A stretch of 15,305 nucleotides of DNA, from contig CAZHWR010000042.1 of the NCBI GenBank assembly GCA_964536085.1, forward strand, positions 1 to 15,305, read 5' to 3'. The notes beneath the pieces are model-generated. The model was not told where the DNA came from. It saw only the letters and a list, made by a program, of their open reading frames with translations, and did not search any database. Shown here in pieces: positions 1 to 6,254 of this stretch. This DNA is from CAZHWR01 sp964536085 (GTDB lineage: Bacteria; Bacillota; Clostridia; Oscillospirales; Ruminococcaceae). The translations under genes and the position numbers were made by a program. How positions within the stretch are numbered: the stretch's first letter is position 1; every line of letters begins with the position of its first letter.

Positions 1-51
1 AAGTACGGTCTCAAAGCCGCACGCCGCGCGCCCCAGTTCTCAAAGAGATAA
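1..51 (+). CDS. rpsI: Ribosomal protein S9 (uS9), C-terminal end only
   Basis: The first 51 bases read in frame as KYGLKAARRAPQFSKR followed by TAA. This is the highly conserved basic tail of small-subunit ribosomal protein S9, whose C-terminal Lys-Arg reaches the P-site tRNA in the ribosome. Only the last 16 codons are inside the window; the rest of the gene lies upstream of position 1. In Firmicutes rpsI normally follows rplM, so rplM would be expected just outside the window (inference). A strong intrinsic terminator begins 16 bases after the stop, which fits the end of an rplM-rpsI transcript. The fragment is short, but the motif is distinctive. Confidence 0.9.
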   Translation, partial: KYGLKAARRAPQFSKR

Positions 52-67
52 TTGGTATAGCGTTGTT

Positions 68-102
68 AAATCCGCACGATTACGCATATCGTGCGGATTT
101 TT
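68..102 (+). terminator. Intrinsic terminator after rpsI
   Basis: A perfect 13-bp stem (68-80 with 88-100, arm AAATCCGCACGAT) encloses a 7-base loop and runs into five T residues (98-102). It is the cleanest rho-independent terminator in the window and ends the rpsI transcript. Confidence 0.92.
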
Positions 103-143
103 ACTATTTTCGGATAAAGAAATATATTTAAAGGCGGATAAAA

Positions 144-494
144 ATGAGCCATTTGAATAATATAAGCAGTATTATTAACCTGATATTCGCCCTGTTTGCG
201 GCGTTTATTTCTATAAGTATTATTGTGAGGCGGTGCGTTAATAGATTTTCAAAAATCAGGGAGGTCAACGCGGAAGTTATAAAAAAAGAGCGTTATGCGG
301 AAACTGTGATAAGAATGAAGCGGCCGACACAAGTTTATAGAAATGTCGTGACGTTTATGTGTTCGGATAAAAAACGGACTTTTTATGTATCGGAATTTTC
401 ATACGACGGTTACAATGTCGGCGAATGCGGAATCTTGCGTTACCGCGCAGATGAAATAGTGGATTTTGAATTATATCATTCAGAGCCGCGGTAA
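144..494 (+). CDS. Small membrane-anchored DUF2500-like protein
   Basis: This 116-residue protein has one N-terminal hydrophobic segment (about residues 8-30) followed by basic residues. The remaining ~80 residues form a soluble, beta-rich domain. Its pattern is an Ala-Glu-Val-Ile strand near residue 44, then a Val-Thr-Phe strand, then a pair of strands ending in Gly-Ile-Leu-Arg-Tyr and Phe-Glu. That arrangement resembles the DUF2500 family, in which a short membrane anchor carries a small beta domain of unknown function. The ATG at 144 has a weak AGGCGG-like site 6 bases upstream (132-137). The gene follows the rpsI terminator and is convergent with the LysR-type gene, with only 12 bases between the stops. 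No catalytic motif is visible, so no function is proposed beyond membrane location. Confidence 0.7.
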   Translation: MSHLNNISSIINLIFALFAAFISISIIVRRCVNRFSKIREVNAEVIKKERYAETVIRMKRPTQVYRNVVTFMCSDKKRTFYVSEFSYDGYNVGECGILRYRADEIVDFELYHSEPR

Positions 495-506
495 AAAAAT
501 TCGTTT

Positions 507-1377
507 TTAAGGCAGTTCATTTAAGTGCGAACGCAAAAGCTCAATAAATTTTTTGCAGGCGATCGGAAGGCTTGACTTGTCTTTATATCCGATTGCGATA
601 GTTCTCGATATTGAAGGAACAGTCGGGCGGAGATCTATTTTGTAGTTTGTTCTGTGCAGTACCAGCTCCGCCAAAATGCTGACGCCCAATCCCGCCTCCA
701 CCATCGTCATAATAGCATAGTCATCGTGGATGGTGTATTTTATGTTCGGCGTTATTCCGATTGAGCGAAACGCTTCCAAAGGCTCGTAGCAATGCCCCTC
801 CTCCAAAAGAATAAACGGCTTTGGCACCAATAAATCAAGGGGAATTACATCGTTTTTAGCAAGAGGATGATTTTGTGGCAGAACGGTCAGCATCGCGCCT
901 TCTTTTAAGACGATGGTTTCAATACCGCCGACCGCTTTCGGGTTTACAAAGCCGAAATCAACGGCGCCGGTTTTTATCCATTCGTAAATGGAGGTGTAAT
1001 CGCCTTGGTGAATGACAAATTCGACTCCGAGGTATTGCTCCTGAAATTCCTTTAACAGTTCCGGAAGCCAGTGAGCGGAAATGCTTGCGAGCGTACCCAT
1101 GCGTATGGTGCCTGTTTGCAGCCCTTTGATTTCATTTGTTTTTTCCAAAACGGAGTGATACTGGTAAATCAGCTTTTCTATATGCGGATAAAGCTCTTCG
1201 CCCTCAAGTGTGAGCTTTGCGTCGGTGCGGAAACGGTTTATCAGCTTTATAGACATTTCATCCTCTAAGGACGCTATCAATTTGGCTCATAGCCGACTGT
1301 GAATATTCCATAGCCTCGGCGGCTTTTGAAAAGCTTCCCAGTTCTACTGTTTTCTGAAGTGCGATGTATCGGTTCAT
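507..1377 (-). pseudogene. LysR-type transcriptional regulator, frameshifted in the HTH
   Basis: Read on the minus strand from the ATG at 1377, the gene starts as a LysR winged helix-turn-helix (MNRYIALQKTVELGSFSKAA, continuing to SQSAMSQ). Translation then loses the frame. From the TTG at 1280 the rest of a LysR protein is open for 257 residues: end of the HTH and linker helix (LEDEM, KLTLEGEELYP), then the periplasmic-binding-protein-like effector domain with its two lobes (about 85-250). Removing one T from the TTT run at 1281-1283 joins the halves as SQ-LIASLEDEM and gives a 289-residue protein, the usual family length. It is divergent from the cupin/GNAT genes, so it probably controlled them (inference). 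As written, translation from the ATG would stop soon after the HTH; translation from the TTG would give an effector domain without an intact DNA-binding domain. Confidence 0.8.
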
Positions 1378-1416
1378 AAATTCATATTTCCTTATATTAG
1401 CATTAGATATTTTCGT

Positions 1417-1445
1417 TTTACTTATCTATAAAGAGAGTATATACT
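1417..1445 (+). promoter_or_regulatory. Candidate sigma-A promoter for the cupin/GNAT genes
   Basis: TTTACT (1417-1422), a 17-base spacer and TATACT (1440-1445) match the -35 and -10 consensus at 4 of 6 and 5 of 6 positions. It lies in the divergent spacer between the LysR-type gene and the cupin gene, where a LysR regulator would normally bind. The start point would be about 25 bases before the ATG at 1478. Assigned from the motif only. Confidence 0.45.
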
Positions 1446-1477
1446 TAAATCAAACTAAATACAATGAGATGATTTTT

Positions 1478-1808
1478 ATGGGCGAAAGAACTGTTGTGAA
1501 AAAAGAAAGACGCAAAAAAGAGGACGTTCAAAGGAGTTAATCTGGGTTCTCTTGCGGTTGGGGAAAAATCAATGGTTACGAAGATGAATTACGTTGTCGG
1601 GAATTATGCCGAGGAGCATATTCATTCTCATGAAGAGTGCGAATATGTAATTTCGGGACGGTATCTTATGACCGTGGAAGAAAATGAATTTATTATTGAG
1701 GCGGGCGACAGCTACGCTGTTCCCGGCAATGTGCCGCATTCGTTTAAGGTGCTTGAAGCGGGAGAGGTTGTCGACGTATTTACTCCGCATCGGGAGGATT
1801 ATCTGTAA
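1478..1808 (+). pseudogene. Cupin-domain protein, probably frameshifted near its N-terminus
   Basis: The open stretch 1572-1808 (78 residues) is a compact single-cupin domain. It has metal-binding motif 1 (HIHSHEECEY, with His-X-His and a downstream Glu), a VISGRY strand, and motif 2 (GDSYAVPGNVPHSF), ending in DVFTPHREDYL. Conserved-looking sequence continues in the same frame upstream of 1572 (KGVNLGSLAVGEKS), but that frame meets a TGA at 1497-1499 before any start. A good ATG lies at 1478 in another frame. One surplus A in either A6 run (1499-1504 or 1514-1519) would join that ATG to the cupin and give about 109 residues. Cupins of this type bind a metal and a small ligand; the substrate is unknown. 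The ATG at 1572 could still give a shortened protein, so loss of function is not certain. Confidence 0.62.
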
Positions 1809-1809
1809 A

Positions 1810-2264
1810 ATGGAAATTATCGAATATCAGGAAAATACAAGGCGGATTTTATAAGGTTTAATACTGACTGGATTGTGGATAATTTCGGCTTTCTTGAACA
1901 GGAAGATAAAGATACATTTTTTCACATCGAGGAAAGTCTTGAAAAAGGGGCTATGATTTATTTTGCCGTTGAAAATGATATCGTTTTGGCAGCGTGCATG
2001 GCAAAGCCGTCGGACGGCCGCGGAACGTGGGAACTGTGCAAGCTTTCTTCCAATAAGCACGTCCCGCATAAGTGTGCGTGAAGCGCGGTGTTTAAGGCAT
2101 CGATGGACTGGGCTGTGAGTCACGGCGCAAAAAAATATTCATATTGTCGAACAGTAAGCTGAAAGCGGCGCTGCATATTCATGAAAAATACGGTTTTCGC
2201 GAGGTAAAGCTGAAGGATTATGAAATATATCAGGGGCGATATCGCGTTTGAATATGCGGTGTAG
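1810..2264 (+). pseudogene. GNAT-family N-acetyltransferase, multiply disrupted
   Basis: Piecing three frames together gives a ~151-residue GNAT protein. It starts MEIIEYQE at 1810, one base after the cupin stop, with GGGAGG at 1792-1797 as ribosome binding site, and ends at the TAG at 2262-2264. The lesions are: one A missing in the A4 run at 1832-1835; an in-frame TGA at 2079-2081; one A missing in the A7 run at 2129-2135; one extra A in 2223-2225. Repaired, it reads QEKYKADFIRFNTDWIV near the N-terminus, TWELCKLSSNKHVPHK before the acetyl-CoA loop, and KIFILSNSKLKAALHIHEKY then GFREVKLKDYE at the C-terminus. That is the classic GNAT order, ending with the Asn/Tyr helix. GNAT enzymes transfer acetyl from acetyl-CoA to an amine; the substrate here is unknown. 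The longest intact piece (1875-2081, 68 residues) lacks the acetyl-CoA site and should be inactive. Confidence 0.82.
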
Positions 2265-2281
2265 CAAAGTGTAATCCGCAT

Positions 2282-2315
2282 AAAAAAGGAGAAAACTATC
2301 GTTTCCTCCTTTTTT
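2282..2315. terminator. Bidirectional intrinsic terminator
   Basis: Arm AAAAAAGGAGAAAAC (2282-2296) pairs with 2301-2315 with a single mismatch around a TATC loop. It carries an A-run on one side and a T-run on the other, so it works as a terminator in both directions. It separates the plus-strand cupin/GNAT genes from the convergent aldo/keto reductase. Confidence 0.82.
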
Positions 2316-2347
2316 ATGTTATATTTTATCGCGGATGTATGTGGTAT

Positions 2348-3340
2348 TTATTCTTCTGCCTCGCCGATGGCTTCAAAATCCTTTCTCATGCGGGCTAAAT
2401 CCTCGGCACTTATGTTTATATCGGCGCTTTTGGCTGATTCGATAATGTGGTGCGGCTTTCTTGCTCCGCACAGAACATGGCTTACACCCGGCTGGCGCAT
2501 TGTGCATGCGACAACAAGGTTTGCTATCGTGCAGTCGTATTTCTTTGTGAGATCCTCCCACGACTCCAAAAGCTTAATAACCTTGATTCTGTTTTTGGGC
2601 TTTATCCAAATATCGCGGTTGCGGGTGTCCTTTTCGGAATAAACCGTGTTCATAGTGACCTTGCCTGTCAAAAGTCCCTGCTCGAGCGGGGAATACGCGA
2701 ACAGTCCGATGTTGTCCTTTTGGCAGCGGGGGATAAGCTCGTTTTCTAAGCGACGGTCAACAAGGCTGTATTTTTCCTGTATAACGTCGAGCTCGCCGTA
2801 CTGCTGATATTCGTCGATATGGTGCAGGTCGACGTTTGAAGCGCCGATGGCTTTTATAAGCCCCTGGCGCTTTAAATCCATAAGGCAGTTCATAGTGTCC
2901 TTTACAGGGGTGAAATACGGCGGCTCGGACTGCCAGTGGGTAAAATAAACGTCGATATAATCGGTGTCAAGCCGCTTTAGAGAAAGCTCGATTTCTCTCT
3001 TTATCGTGTCCGGCTCCAGGCAACGGCGGACGGAAATACCGTCTATCTCAAAAAAGTCGGTTCCGCGTTCGTCCAGCCACCAAAGTCCGACCTTTGTGGA
3101 AAGAACCACTTTGTCACGCATTCCCTTTATGGCCTTGCCGACTATCGTTTCGCTTTTGCCGTAGCCGTATCCGGGCGCCGTGTCTATAAGATTTATGCCG
3201 TTTTCGATTGCGGTGCGGATGGTATTTATCGACTGCTCGTCGTCGTTCTCGCCCCACCAGTCGCCGCCGCCGATCGCCCAAGTTCCCAAAGCGACTGCGG
3301 AAGCCTCTATAGAAGAGTTACCGATTTTTCTGTATATCAT
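2348..3340 (-). CDS. Aldo/keto reductase
   Basis: This 330-residue protein is a full-length aldo/keto reductase, a (beta/alpha)8-barrel enzyme that reduces carbonyls with NAD(P)H in the cytoplasm. The catalytic tetrad is visible: Asp53 and Tyr58 in DTAPGYG, Lys83 in LSTKVGL, and His135 in the YFTHWQ strand. The C-terminal CGARKPHHIIESAKS segment (about 294-308) fits the usual cofactor-phosphate binding region. The sequence is of the YghZ/Tas-like general-reductase kind, so the substrate cannot be named. The start ATG at 3340 is supported by AAGGAG (minus strand, 3350-3355) 9 bases upstream. The gene has its own promoter and sits alone between the shared terminator (2282-2315) and the NUDIX gene. 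No lesions were seen, unlike the neighbouring LysR/cupin/GNAT block. Confidence 0.9.
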   Translation of the reverse strand: MIYRKIGNSSIEASAVALGTWAIGGGDWWGENDDEQSINTIRTAIENGINLIDTAPGYGYGKSETIVGKAIKGMRDKVVLSTKVGLWWLDERGTDFFEIDGISVRRCLEPDTIKREIELSLKRLDTDYIDVYFTHWQSEPPYFTPVKDTMNCLMDLKRQGLIKAIGASNVDLHHIDEYQQYGELDVIQEKYSLVDRRLENELIPRCQKDNIGLFAYSPLEQGLLTGKVTMNTVYSEKDTRNRDIWIKPKNRIKVIKLLESWEDLTKKYDCTIANLVVACTMRQPGVSHVLCGARKPHHIIESAKSADINISAEDLARMRKDFEAIGEAEE

Positions 3341-3431
3341 TATGCATTTCTCCTTTTGCCTGTTTTAAACGGGCGGATATTTGGCTTACACCCAATTGCT
3401 GAATCGGTTTGTCGGGCGCAAGTTATAATTT

Positions 3432-3460
3432 ATTGTATCACATTTTTTTTATTCATACAA
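3432..3460 (-). promoter_or_regulatory. Promoter of the aldo/keto reductase gene
   Basis: On the minus strand, TTGTAT (3455-3460), a 17-base spacer and TACAAT (3432-3437) are preceded by TG one base before the -10, forming an extended -10 (TGATACAAT). The predicted transcript would have an untranslated leader of about 85 bases before the ATG at 3340. Confidence 0.55.
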
Positions 3461-3594
3461 TCTCGACTTTGAAAATCAGGGCAGCCGGCAGTTAATATTT
3501 TGTCACGTTATAGAATTTTTGCGGTAAAAATTGTTGAAACTCATGAAAAAGCACATTTTTTATTATAAACCGAGATTTTTTTATAAATTTATGG

Positions 3595-3663
3595 TAAAAT
3601 AAAAATAATTATTATGGGTAGGTTTCGGATATAGGGGCCTACAGTCTCGAAAGGTGATGTAGG
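3595..3663 (+). promoter_or_regulatory. NUDIX gene -10 element and structured leader with alternative hairpins
   Basis: An extended -10 (TGGTAAAAT, hexamer 3595-3600) without a clear -35 precedes the leader. In the leader, CCTAC (3638-3642) can pair upstream with GTAGG (3618-3622) or, as CCTACA (3638-3643), downstream with TGTAGG (3658-3663). The two stems exclude each other. The downstream stem would hide the AGGA (3661-3664) just before the ATG at 3669, and its loop contains a second possible Shine-Dalgarno site, AAGGTG. This is the geometry of a translational switch, but it matches no riboswitch class I recognise. The stems are short and the function is inferred. Confidence 0.4.
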
Positions 3664-3668
3664 ATAAA

Positions 3669-4082
3669 ATGAAATTTGAAAAATCCTGCGGCGCTATAGT
3701 CTTCAGAAAATTTCACGGAAACACAGAACTTTTACTGGTAAAGCATGTGGGCGGAGGCCACTGGTCGTTTCCCAAGGGTCATGTGGAAGCAGGTGAAACT
3801 GAGGCGCAGACTGCCGTAAGAGAAATAAAGGAAGAAACGGGTCTTGACGTTATAATCGACACGACGTTCCGAAAAACGGTTACGTACAGTCCTAAAAAGG
3901 ATACGCAAAAGGAAGTAGTGTATTTCATCGCAAAGGCAAAAAACTTCGATTTTTCCGCCCAGGAGGAGGAAATTTCGGATATACGTTGGGTCGAATTGAA
4001 CCGGGCGGTCGGGCTTTTAAGCTATGATAACGACAAACAGCTCGTTATGCAGGCAAAGCCGATATTGCAGACGGGATTTTAA
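3669..4082 (+). CDS. NUDIX hydrolase, bis(5'-nucleosyl)-tetraphosphatase type
   Basis: This 137-residue protein contains a perfect Nudix box at residues 37-59: Gly37, five residues, Glu43, seven residues, Arg51-Glu52, then Glu55-Glu56 and Gly58. The Glu residues bind the Mg2+ that drives pyrophosphate hydrolysis. The phrase GGGHWSFPKGHVE just before and in the box is typical of diadenosine tetraphosphate (Ap4A) hydrolases, so cleavage of Ap4A to ATP and AMP is the best guess. Broader nucleotide clean-up is possible. Length is normal for the family. The start is chosen at the ATG at 3669, with AGGA 4 bases upstream. The structured leader before it suggests translational control. It is transcribed alone or with the phosphate transporter 203 bases downstream. 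Confidence 0.88.
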   Translation: MKFEKSCGAIVFRKFHGNTELLLVKHVGGGHWSFPKGHVEAGETEAQTAVREIKEETGLDVIIDTTFRKTVTYSPKKDTQKEVVYFIAKAKNFDFSAQEEEISDIRWVELNRAVGLLSYDNDKQLVMQAKPILQTGF

Positions 4083-4285
4083 AAAATCCGAAACAATATA
4101 CAAATTTTTACTGTTTTGGTTTAGATTAATTTGCTTTATAGTCAATATACAAATCGTGTTTCGGAATGTTATTATTAAAAATAGGATCAATAAACATCGG
4201 TTTTTAAGATGAACGGTTGATTTTTATTCCAAGACTTTAGAAGAAAAGGACGTCTTGATTTTTAAAATGAGGCGTGGTGTTTGCT
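4083..4285 (+). promoter_or_regulatory. Spacer before the phosphate transporter with direct and inverted repeats
   Basis: The spacer contains the 12-base direct repeat CAATATACAAAT at 4094-4105 and 4143-4154. It also has an inverted pair TCCGAAAC (4087-4094) / GTTTCGGA (4158-4165) that brackets both copies. An extended -10-like TGTTATTAT (hexamer 4170-4175) lies after the second copy, without a good -35. A weak 6-bp hairpin (4230-4235 with 4252-4257) runs into ATTTTT just before the gene. An operator for a phosphate-responsive regulator is conceivable but not shown; no consensus Pho box was recognised. Confidence 0.3.
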
Positions 4286-6076
4286 ATGATTGATGCTATT
4301 ATCGGCGCTGTTAAGCTATTGGGCGGCATTGCATTATTTCTTTTTGGTATGAACCAGATGGGCGGAGGATTGGAAAAACTCGCTGGAGGTTCAATGGAAA
4401 AGGTGCTGCAAAGGCTCACGAGCAATCCGGTAAAGGGCGTTTTGCTCGGTGCGGTTATAACCGCTGTAATCCAAAGTTCTGCGGCAACGACGGTCATAGT
4501 TGTAGGGCTTGTAAACGCCGGAATATTAAATCTTTATTCCGCGGTCGGCGTTATTATGGGCGCAAATATCGGAACTACCGTTACGGCTCAGATTATTCGT
4601 CTGGGAGATCTTGACAGCAACGGAAGCGCGAGCGCGGCGCTTCAGTTTATAAAACCCACAACGCTCGCCCCGCTGATAGCTGTTATCGGCATAATCATTT
4701 ATATGGCGTCTAAGCGCAGCAAATATAAAGATATCGGAAGAGTACTGGTCGGTCTGGGCATAATTTTTTATGGAATGTTCGCGATGGAATCCGCCGTTGA
4801 ACCGCTTCAGGGCGTTCCTGCTGTTCAGCAGCTGTTCGCCACACTGACAAACCCCGTCTTAGGCGTTATCATCGGAGCAGTGGTGACGGTGCTTGTGCAG
4901 TCCTCATCGGTTTCTGTCGGAATATTGCAGGCACTCAGCACTACCGGGGCGATAACCTTCGGCTCCGCATTTCCGATAATCATGGGTCAAAATATAGGAA
5001 CCTGCGTCACTCCGCTTATTTCGAGCGTAGGAGTGCAAAAAAACGCAAGACGCGCCGCCATGGTGCATGTTTATTTTAATGTTATAGGAACGCTTTTGTT
5101 CTTGATAGTAGTATACGCCGTGCAATACACGGTCGGTCTTCCTTTTTGGACCTCGACGCTTGATAAAGGCGGAATCGCGAATTTTCACACGATATTCAAT
5201 ATAGCCACAACATGTATACTCCTGCCGTTCAGCAGACTGCTTGCTAAGCTTGCTGAGATCACTATCAAGGAAGGCAAGGCGGACGATGACGAAACAGACG
5301 AAACCGCCAAGAATTTGGACGAACGTCTGCTGATTTCTCCGGCTGTCGCTCTTGAGCAGGTCAAGGAATCTGTAAAGCGTATGGGCGTGCTTGCGTACAA
5401 AAACTGCCGGGACGCGATTAAAATGTTTGAAAAGCACGACCTGAAGCTGCTTGACAGGATAAAAAGCCGCGAAGACACCATTGACAAGATGGAGGACGCA
5501 ATAAGCGCGTATCTTGTTAAGCTCGCGGACAAGGAACTCACGGAGGACGAGTCGCGCATAGTCTCGGAAAACCTCCATGTGCTTTCGGAGTTTGAGCGAA
5601 TCGGCGATTATGCCATAAACCTGACCGAGCAGTCGGACGCGCTTTACGAAAAGGGCATTAATTTTTCCGAAAAGGCGAAAAGCGAATTAAAAATCGTTTC
5701 AGAGGCAATACTTGAAATTATACAGCTTGCAACTGATACTTACGACACTTCAAGCAAAGAGCTCGCCGTTAAGATAGAACCGCTTGAAGAAACGATCGAT
5801 ATGATGGTCGAATCGCTTAAGCGAAAACATATCAAAAGGCTCAAGAAGGGCAAATGCACTGTGGAATGCGGTGTAAACTTCCTTGAAGTTTTGACCAATA
5901 TCGAACGAATGTCGGATCACTGCTCCAATATCGCCGTTTATGTTTTAGGGTATAAAATGGGCATGGAGGAGCTTAATCACCATGAGTATATTTCCAAGCT
6001 GCACGAGGGAGCGGACAGAGAGTTCGTTTCGGCAATGGAAGAGTACAAAAGTAAATATCTTGTGCGTATAGAATAA
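4286..6076 (+). CDS. Na+/phosphate cotransporter with C-terminal PhoU-like domain
   Basis: This protein of 596 residues (from ATG 4286) belongs to the Na/Pi-cotransporter (NptA/YjbB-like) family, which couples sodium and inorganic phosphate movement across the cytoplasmic membrane. The N-terminal half carries two related membrane repeats, each with a QSS motif (residues 63-65 and 205-207) followed by a Gly-Asn-Ile-Gly-Thr loop (GANIGTT 92-98, GQNIGTC 234-240). After a charged linker (about 325-350), residues 355-575 form a PhoU-like helical domain. It has two copies of the metal-binding helix motif: ERIGD at 437-441 and ERMSD at 540-544. The fused domain probably tunes transport to phosphate status (inference). 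GTG codons at 4274 and 4277 are possible starts; ATG 4286 fits the family N-terminus better, with only a weak GGTG site 6 bases upstream. No two-component or pst genes are adjacent. Confidence 0.9.
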   Translation: MIDAIIGAVKLLGGIALFLFGMNQMGGGLEKLAGGSMEKVLQRLTSNPVKGVLLGAVITAVIQSSAATTVIVVGLVNAGILNLYSAVGVIMGANIGTTVTAQIIRLGDLDSNGSASAALQFIKPTTLAPLIAVIGIIIYMASKRSKYKDIGRVLVGLGIIFYGMFAMESAVEPLQGVPAVQQLFATLTNPVLGVIIGAVVTVLVQSSSVSVGILQALSTTGAITFGSAFPIIMGQNIGTCVTPLISSVGVQKNARRAAMVHVYFNVIGTLLFLIVVYAVQYTVGLPFWTSTLDKGGIANFHTIFNIATTCILLPFSRLLAKLAEITIKEGKADDDETDETAKNLDERLLISPAVALEQVKESVKRMGVLAYKNCRDAIKMFEKHDLKLLDRIKSREDTIDKMEDAISAYLVKLADKELTEDESRIVSENLHVLSEFERIGDYAINLTEQSDALYEKGINFSEKAKSELKIVSEAILEIIQLATDTYDTSSKELAVKIEPLEETIDMMVESLKRKHIKRLKKGKCTVECGVNFLEVLTNIERMSDHCSNIAVYVLGYKMGMEELNHHEYISKLHEGADREFVSAMEEYKSKYLVRIE

Positions 6077-6107
6077 AAAAACACCAATATTTCTACGTTT
6101 TTTTATA
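6077..6107 (+). terminator. Weak terminator-like A/T hairpin after the phosphate transporter
   Basis: An A-rich arm ending in C directly after the stop can pair with GTTTTTTT around 6099-6106, leaving a loop of about 14 bases. The stem is almost entirely A-T, so termination would be inefficient. It is listed because it is the only candidate stop signal before the next gene. Confidence 0.3.
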
Positions 6108-6148
6108 TTTATATGCATTTTATATAAAGCAAATTTGCAAAGTTTGGG

Positions 6149-6154
6149 TATAAT
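6149..6154 (+). promoter_or_regulatory. Candidate -10 element for the sugar-importer ATPase gene
   Basis: A perfect TATAAT follows TTTGGG in the spacer, about 100 bases before the ATG at 6255. No good -35 is visible at 16-18 bases. Between it and the gene lies ACAGC/GCTGT (near 6202 and 6225), a small inverted repeat that could be an operator, but the evidence is thin. Confidence 0.38.
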
Positions 6155-6254
6155 AGGTACTGTTATTTTTAGAAAAAATTTATTATAATATAAACAAATA
6201 CAGCTTTAACTTGAATAGATATCGCTGTTACAATTTTAAGGAGGTCATCATTTT

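Larger units (their letters stand above)
3341..3668. other. Divergent spacer between aldo/keto reductase and NUDIX genes
   Basis: This 328-base AT-rich spacer holds the minus-strand promoter for the reductase and the promoter/leader of the NUDIX gene. I see no gene in it. A T8 run at 3443-3450 lies inside the reductase promoter spacer. Confidence 0.6.

Noticed and set aside
2079..2081. The in-frame TGA of the GNAT gene as selenocysteine or recoded glycine
   Set aside because: The gene also has three frameshifts, no selenocysteine insertion hairpin is evident just downstream, and the other genes end normally with TAA, TAG or TGA. A nonsense mutation is simpler.
1874..2081. Short GNAT fragment as a genuine small protein
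   Set aside because: Homology-like sequence continues on both sides in other frames, so it is a remnant of a longer acetyltransferase. It lacks the acetyl-CoA loop and the C-terminal half.
4904..5578. Long open frames antisense to the phosphate transporter
   Set aside because: They lie wholly inside a well-supported gene, lack recognisable domains and ribosome binding sites, and have the composition expected of an opposite-strand shadow.
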